Assembly: GCA_023419605.1 (NCBI GenBank)
Contig: JAEZXR010000127.1
Location: 1 to 64,000, forward strand
Direction of reading: 5' to 3'
From: Bacillota bacterium
Lineage (GTDB): Bacteria > Bacillota > Clostridia > Acetivibrionales > JAEZXR01
DNA length: 64,000 bases
Part shown: one piece after another, positions 42,847 through 52,700 of the stretch
Layout: each line of letters begins with the position of its first letter
How positions within the stretch are numbered: position 1 is the stretch's first letter
Made by a program: the position numbers and the translations under genes
The notes under the pieces: generated by a model
The model's input: only the letters and a program-made list of their open reading frames with translations
Told to the model about the DNA's origin: nothing
The model's database searches: none

Positions 42847-43386
42847 ATGAAAATTAAAAACAAAAAAACTTGGATAAGCGTACTCATTTTGATAACAATA
42901 GAGCAGACTATCAAAATAGTAATCAATAATAATTTTCTCGACAAAAGATTTCCTATATTACCTCCTCTATTGTACTTTGAACCTATGTTTAACAGGCATT
43001 ATTCATGGTTCAATTCTATGCTTCAATTAGGAATCGGGAAATGGGTACACATTGCATTAGTTGGAGCTATGAGCATACTGATATATTTGTTTTATCAGTT
43101 TCTGAATAAGCGATTTGGAGCCAATAAGGTTGTTAATATTATGTTTGCTTTCGTATTTTCTGGTGCTATATGTTCCTTAGTTGATAAAGTACTTTGGAAT
43201 GGCAGTTTAGATTATATACTAGTAAATGGTTTGTTTACATTTGACTTGAAAGATGTATATATTAATACTTTTAATGGATTCCTCATATTGTTGGCTTTTT
43301 TGAAGAATAAAGCTCTAAAAAATGTCGATGATAAGAATATATTGAAGGATTTTTCACAATATGTTTTGAGAAAGCTGCATATATAA
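42847..43386 (+). CDS. Divergent signal peptidase II (LspA)-like protein
   Basis: The 179-aa protein has four hydrophobic helices and the LspA pattern: an FNRHYSWFNSM segment, then SGAICSLVDKVLWNGSLDYI and FDLKDVYIN. Asp113 and Asp136 correspond to the catalytic aspartates. The usual NxGxAFG and GGxxxNxxDR motifs are only loosely kept, so activity is uncertain. ATG 42847 is preferred to an earlier in-frame ATG. Its place beside a resistance-type module hints at an accessory role. Confidence 0.7.
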   Translation: MKIKNKKTWISVLILITIEQTIKIVINNNFLDKRFPILPPLLYFEPMFNRHYSWFNSMLQLGIGKWVHIALVGAMSILIYLFYQFLNKRFGANKVVNIMFAFVFSGAICSLVDKVLWNGSLDYILVNGLFTFDLKDVYINTFNGFLILLAFLKNKALKNVDDKNILKDFSQYVLRKLHI

Positions 43387-43456
43387 TTATTGGGTCTGGG
43401 AATAAGCGTATTTAAGTAACTCAGTTAAATAGTAACTGTAATAGGCTACATTTTTG

Positions 43457-43518
43457 TACCCTCAAGGCATGTTGAATGTATAATTCTGATGACGAATTGT
43501 GGTTTGAATGGCCAATGA
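43457..43518 (+). pseudogene. Remnant of an rlmD-like 3' end
   Basis: The frame ends RHVECIILMTNCGLNGQ then stop, closely matching the rlmD end AHVECIIMMTNCGSKGK. The similarity continues past the stop as nucleotide identity to ~43572 (GGTTTTGG and TTTTATAGATGACA-like blocks at 38245 and 38318). No upstream coding part is present. It is a decayed second copy bounding the 38.2-43.5-kb module. Confidence 0.75.
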
Positions 43519-43621
43519 GGCGGGTCAGCCGCCATATGTAATGGTTTTGGGTCGTTTAATAGATGACATCTGGTTTTTTGATTACCTATGCACAAAATCT
43601 AAAGTACTGGCTTTGACTATT

Positions 43622-44300
43622 TCAATCCTTACTTTTCATACTATTTCGCCATGTTATCTGTCCCATTAGGTCCCGCATGGCAGTCAAGTATTTTTCTTCC
43701 GACTGGGACCATCTTAATTTAGCCATTTCTTCCACGTCCGGACCTGCGAGATAGCGCAGTCGGTCAGACTCGTCGCAGGCAGCAGCGTAAACCTGATCGG
43801 CAACCTGCTTCTCATCCGCGTCATCAAATGGATAATTCATCATGGATTGCATCATTTGATCAAAATAGGACTTATACGACGGTGGAATGGGCATGTCTTG
43901 GGATGCGGACAAGGTGTTCGATGAGAAACTCGTGGTTCGCACGGCCCCTGGCTCCACAAGCTTGACAGAGATATTTTGCGATTCAAGCTCGTAGGATAGT
44001 GATTCCGATGACATCCATGGGCGTCGCTTCAAAAATCGAGACGACGCTGACACCGGCATTGTTCACAATGGTGTCTATCCGGCCAAATCTGTCGATACCT
44101 GCTGCAATCCCCGCCTCAATACTGGCGGGACTTGTAACGTCCAGTTCCGTTACTAAAATCCGTTCGGGATTTTCTGCGGCTATACGCTCATCTGGCTTGC
44201 GCATCGTTGCAACAACATTCCATCCCTCATTGGCGAATTTTTTGGCTGTAGTATTTCCCAATCCGGTAGAACAGCCAGTGATTAATACTGTTTTTGGCAT
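43622..44300 (-). pseudogene. Short-chain dehydrogenase/reductase with internal deletion
   Basis: The 5' part encodes a Rossmann start (MPKTVLITGCSTGLG, then VNNAGVS); the 3' part in another frame encodes SESLSYELESQNISVKLVEPGAV to the end. The join is near 43990-44000. The segment with the catalytic Tyr-x3-Lys is missing and the frame is shifted, so no active enzyme is made. Start ATG 44300 follows AGGAGTG. Confidence 0.85.
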
Positions 44301-44337
44301 TGAAAGCACTCCTATTCTTTTAGTTTGTTACAGTTTA

Positions 44338-44368
44338 AGCATACAGTGTTAAAGTTCCTCTAAGTCAA
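44338..44368 (-). promoter_or_regulatory. MerR-type promoter of the SDR gene
   Basis: On the minus strand TTGACT (44368-44363) and TATGCT (44343-44338) are 19 bp apart. Such long spacers are the mark of MerR-activated promoters; the spacer has TAGAGG...CTTTAA half sites. A merR gene lies divergent. Confidence 0.7.
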
Positions 44369-44439
44369 GGAAAAAATGAAAAATGTCATTATATCTATTG
44401 GAAATGGAGGTGCTGATTGGCTCCTAATAAGTAAAGTCA

Positions 44440-44464
44440 TATAATATACTTAGAGTAACTCTAA
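44440..44464 (+). promoter_or_regulatory. merR promoter -10 and palindromic operator
   Basis: A TATAAT (44440-44445) is followed by the perfect palindrome TTAGAGTAACTCTAA (44450-44464), which resembles the half sites in the divergent SDR promoter. This suggests that the regulator also controlled itself. Confidence 0.6.
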
Positions 44465-44492
44465 TCAGAATAAAGACGGAGGATAATCTTTT

Positions 44493-44860
44493 ATGGAGTA
44501 TACAATTAAAGAAGTTTCTGAAAAAACCGGCGTATCTGCACATACATTACGTTTCTACGAGAAAGAGGGTTTACTGCCTAATGTAGACCGGAATACAAAT
44601 GGAGTACGAATGTTTTGTGATGACAATATTGCTTGGATTGAAACAGTACAAGCCTTGCGTTCAACTCGGTAGAAATTAAACAATATTTAGAGCTTTATAG
44701 GTCCAAGGACAGCACACTAGAACAAAGAAAGATGTTGCTGGTACACCAGAAAAACAAAGTGGAGGACCAAATATCGCGATTAATTAAGACGTTGGAAATA
44801 CTCAACTACAAGTTGGCGTTAATCGATGCCCAAGAAAATAAGTTTGAAAAGCTGCCATAA
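44493..44860 (+). pseudogene. MerR-family regulator, frameshifted
   Basis: The start MEYTIKEVSEKTGVSAHTLRFYEKEGLLP is a MerR DNA-binding domain. The frame stops at 44670-44672 after 59 aa (QALRSTR). The rest continues in another frame as VEIKQYLELYRSKDSTLEQRK and a coiled coil to 44860. A small deletion within the usual GMS(L/I)xEIK region explains both. It decayed with its probable target, the SDR gene. Confidence 0.85.
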
Positions 44861-45030
44861 ATAATCAGTAGATGTCCAAAAGATGCTATTCACGCCGGTA
44901 AGAATACACGGGGTAAAAGACAATATGTTCATCAGGATTTTAGGAATATTTATTATTAATAATATAAAATAAAACATTATAAATACATGCTGCCTCTAAG
45001 GCCACACTAGGCTCCAACGGCATAATATAC

Positions 45031-45059
45031 TTGTTGTTTTTTGTCGAAACGGGTATAAT
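45031..45059 (+). promoter_or_regulatory. Promoter of the dual-kinase gene
   Basis: TTGTTG (45031-45036) and TATAAT (45054-45059) are 17 bp apart, 65 bp before the start codon. Confidence 0.65.
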
Positions 45060-45123
45060 GGACTCAAACCATAAAATATGATGAGATATTCTGCATGTAC
45101 CATTAATGGGGAGAGGGAATGTT

Positions 45124-48100
45124 TTGGCGAAAAGGACTTTGACGGTTTGTTTAATATTATTGATCGCTTTCTTGTTAATTCCTTTGTCAATTGCGGGGGA
45201 TCATAATCAGCTGGGCCAGAATGTCCAGGTTGTAAAGGGAGTCATGAATCTTGAACACTGGGATCTTAAGATTGATAAAGTGATTCCGCTGAATGGAGAG
45301 TGGGAATTTTACTGGGATCAATTGTTGACACCGGAAGATTTCAAAAAAGAAGGTGAAGGAAGACCCGTTTTGACAGGGTATATGAAAGTGCCTTCCCAAT
45401 GGAATGGGAAAAATCTGAACGGAATCTCCTTGTCTGTTTATGGCTGTGCCACTTATAGGCTTATTTTGAGGAATATGCCTTCCAATCAGGTTTATGGTTT
45501 AAAAAAGAATAATATCCGTTTTTCGAGCAGGATTTATGTCAATGGCAGTAAGTTCATGGAAGACGGGAACCCGTCCAAAGATACAGTGGGCTACAAATCC
45601 GGCAATTTACCACAAATCGCTTTTTTTGATAACAACGGCGGGGATATGGAAATTCTTATACAGGTTGCCAATTACGAGTATGTTAATTCCGGTATTCCGG
45701 TCTCTATCAATATCGGGGAACAATCAGCCATGCTGGATACGCAGCAAAAAAACAGTCTGTTGGAATTCAGCGTATTCATGATGTTAGGAACCATCGCACT
45801 GATATATTTTATATTTTTTATGACGGCTGTATTAGGTCAGAGAAAGGATTATTCATTATTGGCTTTTGCCGTATTATGTTTGATACTTGCCGTTAGTAAT
45901 GCGTTCACAAGTGAGCGGCCTATTTTGGAGATATTGCCCCAAATCCCTTTTAAAGTTGTGTTTAAGTTGAGAGACTTCTTCATATTTGCCTGTTTTATAG
46001 CAGTGGCGAGTCTGGTTTATCAGTTAAGAAAAGGTATCCTCTCTTTACGGGTTACAAAACTTATATCCTTTGTTTTTGGTGCATACCTCTTGGGGATTGT
46101 TTTTCTTCCGATACATACCTACATGAGGTTCCAGATATATATCGTCCTTTTGGATGAGGTATTCCTCCTCGGTTTACTCATAAGAACGGCTATACTGGTT
46201 GTTAAATGCCACAGAAAAGATATAATGGAAAATTTGACACTTTTTATCGCTATCCTGACCATGAACTTGTATTCCGTTGACCTCATCCTTCTTGGATCTG
46301 CTTTAAAAACAAATGTTTTATTCGGTGAAATCTATATAATTGTTTTTGCCATCATGATGATTTTTTTGTTATTCCTCCGCTATTCTGATGCATATAGTAC
46401 CATTAAGAGCATGTCAAACCGACTTCTCCAATTGGACAAGCTAAAGGATGATTTTCTTGCCAATACCTCCCATGAATTGAAATCCCCCTTAAATGCCATC
46501 ATCAGCATTACAGATTCGGTCATCAAAGGAGTGGAAGGCCCGGTAAACCATTTGCAGGCTCAAAATCTTTCCATTGTAGTTGGAAGTGGAAGAAGGCTTT
46601 CCAATCTTGTAAACGATTTATTGGATTATGCTAAAATGAAAAACGGAGACATAGAATTGCATAAGAGCAGCGTCGATGTAAAAACCATTGTGGAGTCGGT
46701 AATCAAGGTCTATAGGTTCATTACGGGAGGGAAGGAAATCGTACTGATCAACAATGTGCCGGCAGACCTTCCACCGATTTATGCAGACCGTGACCGGCTG
46801 ACACAAATCCTGTACAACTTAATTGGGAATGGGGTAAAGTTTACCGAAAGAGGCCATGTTGAGGTGAGTGCTGCCATACATCAGGAGAAAGTGGGGATTT
46901 GTGTTTCAGATACAGGAATCGGAATCGCAGAAAATATGCAGGAAATCATTTTTAAATCCTTCGAACAGGCGGATACATCGGAAACTAGAAGGTATGAAGG
47001 AACCGGCTTGGGATTAAGTATAACTAAGAAGCTGGTGGAACTTCATGGAGGTGAAATCAGTGTAGCATCCGGTTTAGGGGAAGGGGCTGCTTTTACATTC
47101 ACACTTCCTGTGTCCTATCATAGTCCCCTTGCAGAGGATGAAACGCATCAGGAACTGTGGCCGGAGAAACCCTACACACTGGATTCGGAGTATCCCATCC
47201 ATGTACACGGTAATTTACCCGAGAATATTCTGGTAGTGGATGATGACTATGCAAATCTTCAAGCCATTATCAATCTGCTCAAGATGGAGAAGTATTCCAT
47301 TACTGCGGTAAACAGCGGTCAGAAAGCACTGGATGAAATTTCGAAACATCCGGATATTGCCCTGGTCATTCTTGATATCATGATGCCGGATATATCGGGA
47401 TATGAGGTGCTGATCAAGATCCGCGAGCGGTTTTCGCTTCTTGAAATGCCTGTTTTAATGCTGACGGCGAAAAATCGGATTGCCGATATTGTTATGTCAC
47501 TGGAAAATGGAGCGAATGATTTTGTCGGTAAGCCCTTTGAAGCTGAGGAGCTAAAAACGAGAGTGAGAACCTTAACCAAGCTGAAATCATCAGTGAAGAG
47601 TGCAAAAGATGCTGAGATTGCTTTTCTACGTTCTCAGATCAACCCCCACTTCCTGTATAATGCACTTAATTCCATTGCAGCATTGTGTATCGACGAACCT
47701 CAAAAGGCAGAGGATTTGGTTATACAGCTTTCAGCGTATCTAAGAAACAGCTTTGACTTCAAAAAATTAGATTCTCTGATTACGATAGAAAAAGAGCTGG
47801 AACTGGTAAAAGCCTATTTGAATATTGAAAAAGCACGTTTTGGTGCAAGGTTAAATGTAGAATATGATATTGAGGGAAACCTGAATATTCTCATTCCCCC
47901 TCTGATTCTGCAGCCTTTGGTAGAAAATGCGGTACGACATGGTGTGATGTCAAATCTACAGGGCGGAACAGTCAGAATAACGATAAAAAAGATGAACAAT
48001 ACTGTAAGCTTTCGTGTAGAGGACAATGGGAAGGGAATGAACAGGGCTAAGGTCGAGGAGATACTGGATTCAAATGTTGAAAGAAGGGGCGTTGGGATTT

Positions 48101-48201
48101 GGAATATAGACCGGCGGTTGAGGCTGCTTTATGGAAAAGGCATTCAATTTGACAGTAGAGAAGGCGTGGGCACCAGGGTTTCATTTCATATTCCGGTGTG
48201 A
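45124..48201 (+). CDS. 7TMR-DISM sensor with two kinase modules and a receiver
   Basis: The ~1,025-aa protein has a signal/membrane helix, an outside carbohydrate-binding-like domain (~30-210), seven membrane helices (~220-425), HisKA (FLANTSHELKSPLNA, His ~450), HATPase (DTGIGI, GTGLGLSI), a receiver (phospho-Asp in LVILDIMMPDISG, ~700-820), then a LytS-type kinase region (RSQINPHFLYNALNS, ~838) with a second ATPase (DNGKGM, GVGIWNI). Two different kinase types in one chain are unusual. TTG 45124 after GGGGAGAGGG is favoured over ATG 45106. Confidence 0.9.
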   Translation: MAKRTLTVCLILLIAFLLIPLSIAGDHNQLGQNVQVVKGVMNLEHWDLKIDKVIPLNGEWEFYWDQLLTPEDFKKEGEGRPVLTGYMKVPSQWNGKNLNGISLSVYGCATYRLILRNMPSNQVYGLKKNNIRFSSRIYVNGSKFMEDGNPSKDTVGYKSGNLPQIAFFDNNGGDMEILIQVANYEYVNSGIPVSINIGEQSAMLDTQQKNSLLEFSVFMMLGTIALIYFIFFMTAVLGQRKDYSLLAFAVLCLILAVSNAFTSERPILEILPQIPFKVVFKLRDFFIFACFIAVASLVYQLRKGILSLRVTKLISFVFGAYLLGIVFLPIHTYMRFQIYIVLLDEVFLLGLLIRTAILVVKCHRKDIMENLTLFIAILTMNLYSVDLILLGSALKTNVLFGEIYIIVFAIMMIFLLFLRYSDAYSTIKSMSNRLLQLDKLKDDFLANTSHELKSPLNAIISITDSVIKGVEGPVNHLQAQNLSIVVGSGRRLSNLVNDLLDYAKMKNGDIELHKSSVDVKTIVESVIKVYRFITGGKEIVLINNVPADLPPIYADRDRLTQILYNLIGNGVKFTERGHVEVSAAIHQEKVGICVSDTGIGIAENMQEIIFKSFEQADTSETRRYEGTGLGLSITKKLVELHGGEISVASGLGEGAAFTFTLPVSYHSPLAEDETHQELWPEKPYTLDSEYPIHVHGNLPENILVVDDDYANLQAIINLLKMEKYSITAVNSGQKALDEISKHPDIALVILDIMMPDISGYEVLIKIRERFSLLEMPVLMLTAKNRIADIVMSLENGANDFVGKPFEAEELKTRVRTLTKLKSSVKSAKDAEIAFLRSQINPHFLYNALNSIAALCIDEPQKAEDLVIQLSAYLRNSFDFKKLDSLITIEKELELVKAYLNIEKARFGARLNVEYDIEGNLNILIPPLILQPLVENAVRHGVMSNLQGGTVRITIKKMNNTVSFRVEDNGKGMNRAKVEEILDSNVERRGVGIWNIDRRLRLLYGKGIQFDSREGVGTRVSFHIPV

Positions 48202-48246
48202 TCCTTGCAGGAATATTTATAGTAAAATGGGGAGGGCGGGGAAAGC

Positions 48247-49338
48247 GTGCTAAGAACCATCCTGGTAGATGATGAGGAATTATCCATTAAACGATTGAAG
48301 AAAATTCTAACAGAGTGTAGCGGAATACAAATATGCAATACGTTTTCAAATTCATTGGAGGCTTATGAATATATAAAAGAAAATAAAATCGATGTAGCCT
48401 TTTTGGATATTTCAATGCCGGACATCGATGGAATGACTTTTTCCGATATGCTGCATGATATCGACGGTGACATTGATGTAGTTTTCATAACCGGACATGA
48501 TGAGTATGCGGTCAAAGCTTTTGAATTGAATGCCCTCGATTATCTTTTGAAGCCTGTGACCTTGGAGCGGCTGCAAAAGACCTTGGACAAAATCAAAAAG
48601 AAACGCCGACCTGTTCAGGAAAATCTCGGTATAAGGGTTTCGTTTTTTAATGGGTTTAAAATTTGCACAACAGGCGATGAAGGCAGGGAGATAAAGCTAA
48701 GAAGCCCGAAAACCGAAGAGCTTTTTGCCTTTATTGTATATAAAGGAACTACCAGCCGGGAAGAAATTGTTGATACCCTGTGGGAGGGCCTTGACTTTGA
48801 TAAGGCACTAAAGAATATAAATTCCAACATGTACTATATCCGCAAGGCTTTGAGCGTTTATGGGCTGGGGGATTGTATAAAAACCGGCAAGAAAGAGATC
48901 GGTATTGAGACCGGCAGAATTACTTGTGATCTGTTTGAGTTTGAAAAATTAATCAACGAAAGTAAAATCGCCGGTATAAAAGATGCCGGTATTTGCGAGA
49001 AGGCCATAGAACTTTATTCGGGAGGCTTCTTGAATGGAAAAGGTTATGAATGGGCGGTTGGAAAGGCGCGTAATCTTGAAAAAGACTATATAGAATTGTT
49101 GGAGGAGGCAGCACGGCTTTATATGGGATATGAACAACCGCAAAGGGCTTTGGTGAAGCTATACAAAATTCTTGAGATTGACCCTTTGCGAGAAGATGTT
49201 CATAACCAGATCATTCTTTTATACATGGGATTGGGAAGAAAAAATGAAGCCCGGCAGCAGTATTTAGCGTTGGAAAAACTCTTGATGGAGGAACTGGGAG
49301 CAAAGCCAACGGAGAAAATCAGAAAGCTCTTTCAATAA
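48247..49338 (+). CDS. Response regulator with SARP-like output (wHTH + BTAD)
   Basis: The 363-aa regulator has a receiver (LVDDEELS, phospho-Asp in AFLDISMPDIDG, YLLKPVT), a winged helix (~130-215) and a bacterial transcriptional activation domain of helical repeats (~220-363, ending EARQQYLALEKLLMEELGAKPT). It is the cognate partner of the sensor 45 bp upstream. The target may be the large surface protein gene next to it. It begins at GTG 48247. Confidence 0.9.
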   Translation: MLRTILVDDEELSIKRLKKILTECSGIQICNTFSNSLEAYEYIKENKIDVAFLDISMPDIDGMTFSDMLHDIDGDIDVVFITGHDEYAVKAFELNALDYLLKPVTLERLQKTLDKIKKKRRPVQENLGIRVSFFNGFKICTTGDEGREIKLRSPKTEELFAFIVYKGTTSREEIVDTLWEGLDFDKALKNINSNMYYIRKALSVYGLGDCIKTGKKEIGIETGRITCDLFEFEKLINESKIAGIKDAGICEKAIELYSGGFLNGKGYEWAVGKARNLEKDYIELLEEAARLYMGYEQPQRALVKLYKILEIDPLREDVHNQIILLYMGLGRKNEARQQYLALEKLLMEELGAKPTEKIRKLFQ

Positions 49339-49360
49339 AGCTGAAATACAGCTTGCAAAA

Positions 49361-49391
49361 AGATTCCGGAGAAGTATCGGGGTCTTTTTTT
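49361..49391 (+). terminator. Terminator after the SARP-like regulator
   Basis: An 8-bp stem AGATTCCG/CGGGGTCT with two G-T pairs is followed by a T7 run. Confidence 0.65.
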
Positions 49392-49454
49392 GTTTATTCT
49401 TTGTTTATCGCTGTCATGTAAAATAAAAATATATGTCGGATAATGAAAAAATGA

Positions 49455-49484
49455 TAGACTATTGTGTTTTATAAAAGTTATAAC
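49455..49484 (+). promoter_or_regulatory. Possible promoter of the NHL/SLH gene
   Basis: TAGACT (49455-49460) and TATAAC (49479-49484) are 18 bp apart. A 270-nt leader would follow; it contains a well-placed AAGGAGAGG before ATG-ATT-TAA, a two-codon frame of unknown meaning. Confidence 0.4.
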
Positions 49485-49754
49485 AAATTCAATAAGGAGA
49501 GGATTTGAGATGATTTAAGTATTGAGAAGAGGTTAGTTTGAAGGGCCATACTGCTTTACTGCAGGCTCAATGTTGTAGACTAAATATTAATGTTCGGTAC
49601 GGAAAAGAGAAATACGGATGAAATAGGATTATGGGTGTAGCAGGACAATAAGCAAATATCCGGAAACAAGAAAGGAACGTATACATGTAAAGAAATCGAG
49701 AACAAATTACTTGACTTGATGTTACCAAACTTATAAGAAAAGAGGAAAAACAGT

Positions 49755-52700
49755 ATGCAGAAACATACAAATAAACAGATATTGCAGTTAGTATTAACAT
49801 TGATATTTGCAGTGTTTTTTATTGGTGAAACACAGGCCTTTGCGGCTGCAAATTTAAATGCGTTTACACCAAAGCAGCAGTGGTTTTTTAGTGTCCCCTT
49901 CAACGTAGCTGTTGACAGCTCGGGGAACGTATATGTTGCCGATGGTGTTAGTGCTCAGATACAAAAGCGTGATTCCCAGGGTACTATACTTGCAAAGTGG
50001 GGAAGCTCCGGAAGCGGAAACGGCCAGTTTACCACCCATACCGGTATAGCTGTGGACAGCTCGGGAAATATATATGTATCAGAAATCGGTAATAAACGGA
50101 TTCAAAAATTTAACTCCTCAGGTGCTTTTGTTACAAAGTGGGGAAGCTCCGGAAGCGGCAACGGCCAGTTTGACTTGCCATACGACATCGCTGTGGATAG
50201 CTCGGGAAATGTATATGTTGTCGACGCCGGTAATAACAAGGTTCAGAAATTCAGTTCATCCGGTGTTTTCCTCACAGCCTGGGGGAGTTCCGGAAGTGGT
50301 GATGGCCAGTTTAACTCGCCACGCGGCATTGCTGTAGACAGCTTGGGGAATGTATATATAGCTGATGGCAATAACAACCGGATACAAAAATTCAATTCAT
50401 CCGGTACTTTCCTTGCGAAGTGGGGAAGTTCCGGAACCGCTGACGGTCAGTTTAAGACACCACGTGACGTAGCTGTAGACAGCTTGGGGAACGTATATGT
50501 AGTCAATTCCGTTGACGGGCGGGTACAAAAATTCGATTCCTCAGGCGCTTTCCTTGGAAAGTGGGGGAGCTACGGGACCGGAGATGGCCAATTTGCTTCG
50601 GCTGCCAGCATCGTTGTGGATAACTGGGACAATGTATATGTCGTTGATTCCCCGACTCACCGGATACAGAGATTTGATGCCTCAGGTAATTTACTTGTAA
50701 AATGGGAGAGCTCCGGAACAATCGACGGCCTGTTTAACAAGCCAATTGATGTAGATGTGGACAGCCAGGGGAACGTATATGTTGCCGATGCCAACAACAG
50801 TCGAATACAGAAATTTGATTCCTCGGGAACTTTCCTTACAAAGTGGGGGAGTATTGGAAGCGGAGACGGTCAGTTTGGTACTGATATGCAGGGCGTAGCC
50901 GTAGACAGCCAGGGGAATGTTTATGTCGCGGATAACAGTAACCATCGGATACAGAAATTCAATTCCACGGGAAGTTTCCTTACAAAGTGGGGGAGCTACG
51001 GAAGCGGCGACGGCCAGTTTGGCTCTATACGGGGAGTGGCTGCAGACGGCTTGGGGAACGTATATGTAGTCGAGATGGGACGGATACAAAGATTTGATTC
51101 CGACGGAAATTTTATTACAAAGTGGGGGAGCTTCGGAAGCGGAGAAGGTCAGTTTTCTGCAGGGGACATCACCACGGACACCCAGGGAAATGTATATATC
51201 GCAGACACCAATAACTCCAGAATACAAAAATTTGATTCCACGGGAAACTTACTTATGAAGTGGGGGAGCTACGGAAGCGGCGACGGCCAGTTTTACTTGA
51301 TAGACGGGGTAACTGTGGACAGTCAGGGGAATGTCTATGTCGCTGATACCTATAACAACCGGATACAGAAATTCGATTCTCAGGGTAATTTCCTTGCAAA
51401 GTGGGGGAGTGAAGGAAATGGTGCCGGTCAACTTAAGAAACCATATGGTGTCGCTGCAGGCAGTACAGGAAAGGTTTATGTTGCCGATACCGAGAATCAC
51501 CGGATTCAAGTCCTCTTAAGCAATGATGCAGGCTTGACCAGTGTATTAGCACAGGCAATCAATGCAGGGCCGGAAGCAGGGACAAAGACGGCACCAAAGA
51601 CGGCTTCCATCAATGTAACAAACACCACGGCATCAATGGCTGCGGGAGATATTATAGCGTTTGGAGCAGAAGCGACGGTAACCTTTTACGGAACAGATGA
51701 CAGCTTCACAGTTCAGGAACCCGGAAGTGTAAATCTGACTTCCGGAGTGGCGACAACAGTATATATCATGGTAACAGCACAGGATATGACAAGAGTCTAC
51801 TATGCAGTAACAATAAACAGTGCAGAACCCCCTGTGTACAGCATCAATGTGAGTGAGAGCAGCAGCTACACTTTTGACGGGCAGACGGAGGGATACGGCG
51901 CAGTGGCGCCCCATACCGTCATGGTCAGCAATACAGGAAATCAGGCAATAGGAGCGCTTTCCGTGACTTTATCCGGTACGGGCGCAGACTGTTTTATGCT
52001 GTCCGGAACTTCCATCGACAGCATTGCCGAAAGCGGTAGTGACAGCTTCACCATAAAGCCAAAAGAGGGACTGGCAGCCGGTACCTATACGGCTACCGTT
52101 ACAGTATCGGGAAGCAATGGCATTTCTGCATCCTTTGATGTCAATTTTACCGTCAATCCGGCAGTTGTAGCCATAACATCGGCAGACATAACAGGCATCG
52201 TGGCTCCTGCTGTGGGGACAGTACCGGCAGTAGTCGGGAGCCTGACGGCAGGACATGCAAGCTATATCGTAACAGGCCTCACATGGCAGGACGGCAATGG
52301 CTCACCGGCTACTCTGACAGCCGGAGGAAAATTCAAAGCAGGCTCAACCTATCAGGCGGTTGTGGAACTAACGGCAACAGCGGGATATAAATTCCAGCCC
52401 CTGACCCCAACAGTCAATACAGGAACAGCAGGAGCGAGCGGAGTAAGCGGTGGAGATGTGCCGGGAAACAAGCTGATCTTCACTATTACCTTTACCGCAA
52501 CAGAGGCACAGTCTGTGACGGCAATTGCAGTGGAGACGCAGCCGGCAAAGCTATCCTATATGGCGGGAGAAGCACTGGATCTTGCAGGACTGGTAGCAAC
52601 CCTCACCTATAACGATGAAAGCACCTTAGATATAGCACTTGCAGACTTCGCAGCCAACGGCATTACAGTGAACCCTGCCAACGGAACAGTGATGTCGGTA

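Noticed and set aside
49510..49518. Two-codon frame ATG-ATT-TAA behind a strong AAGGAGAGG site
   Set aside because: It could be a minimal leader peptide, but one short match with no matching hairpin is not enough to call a feature.
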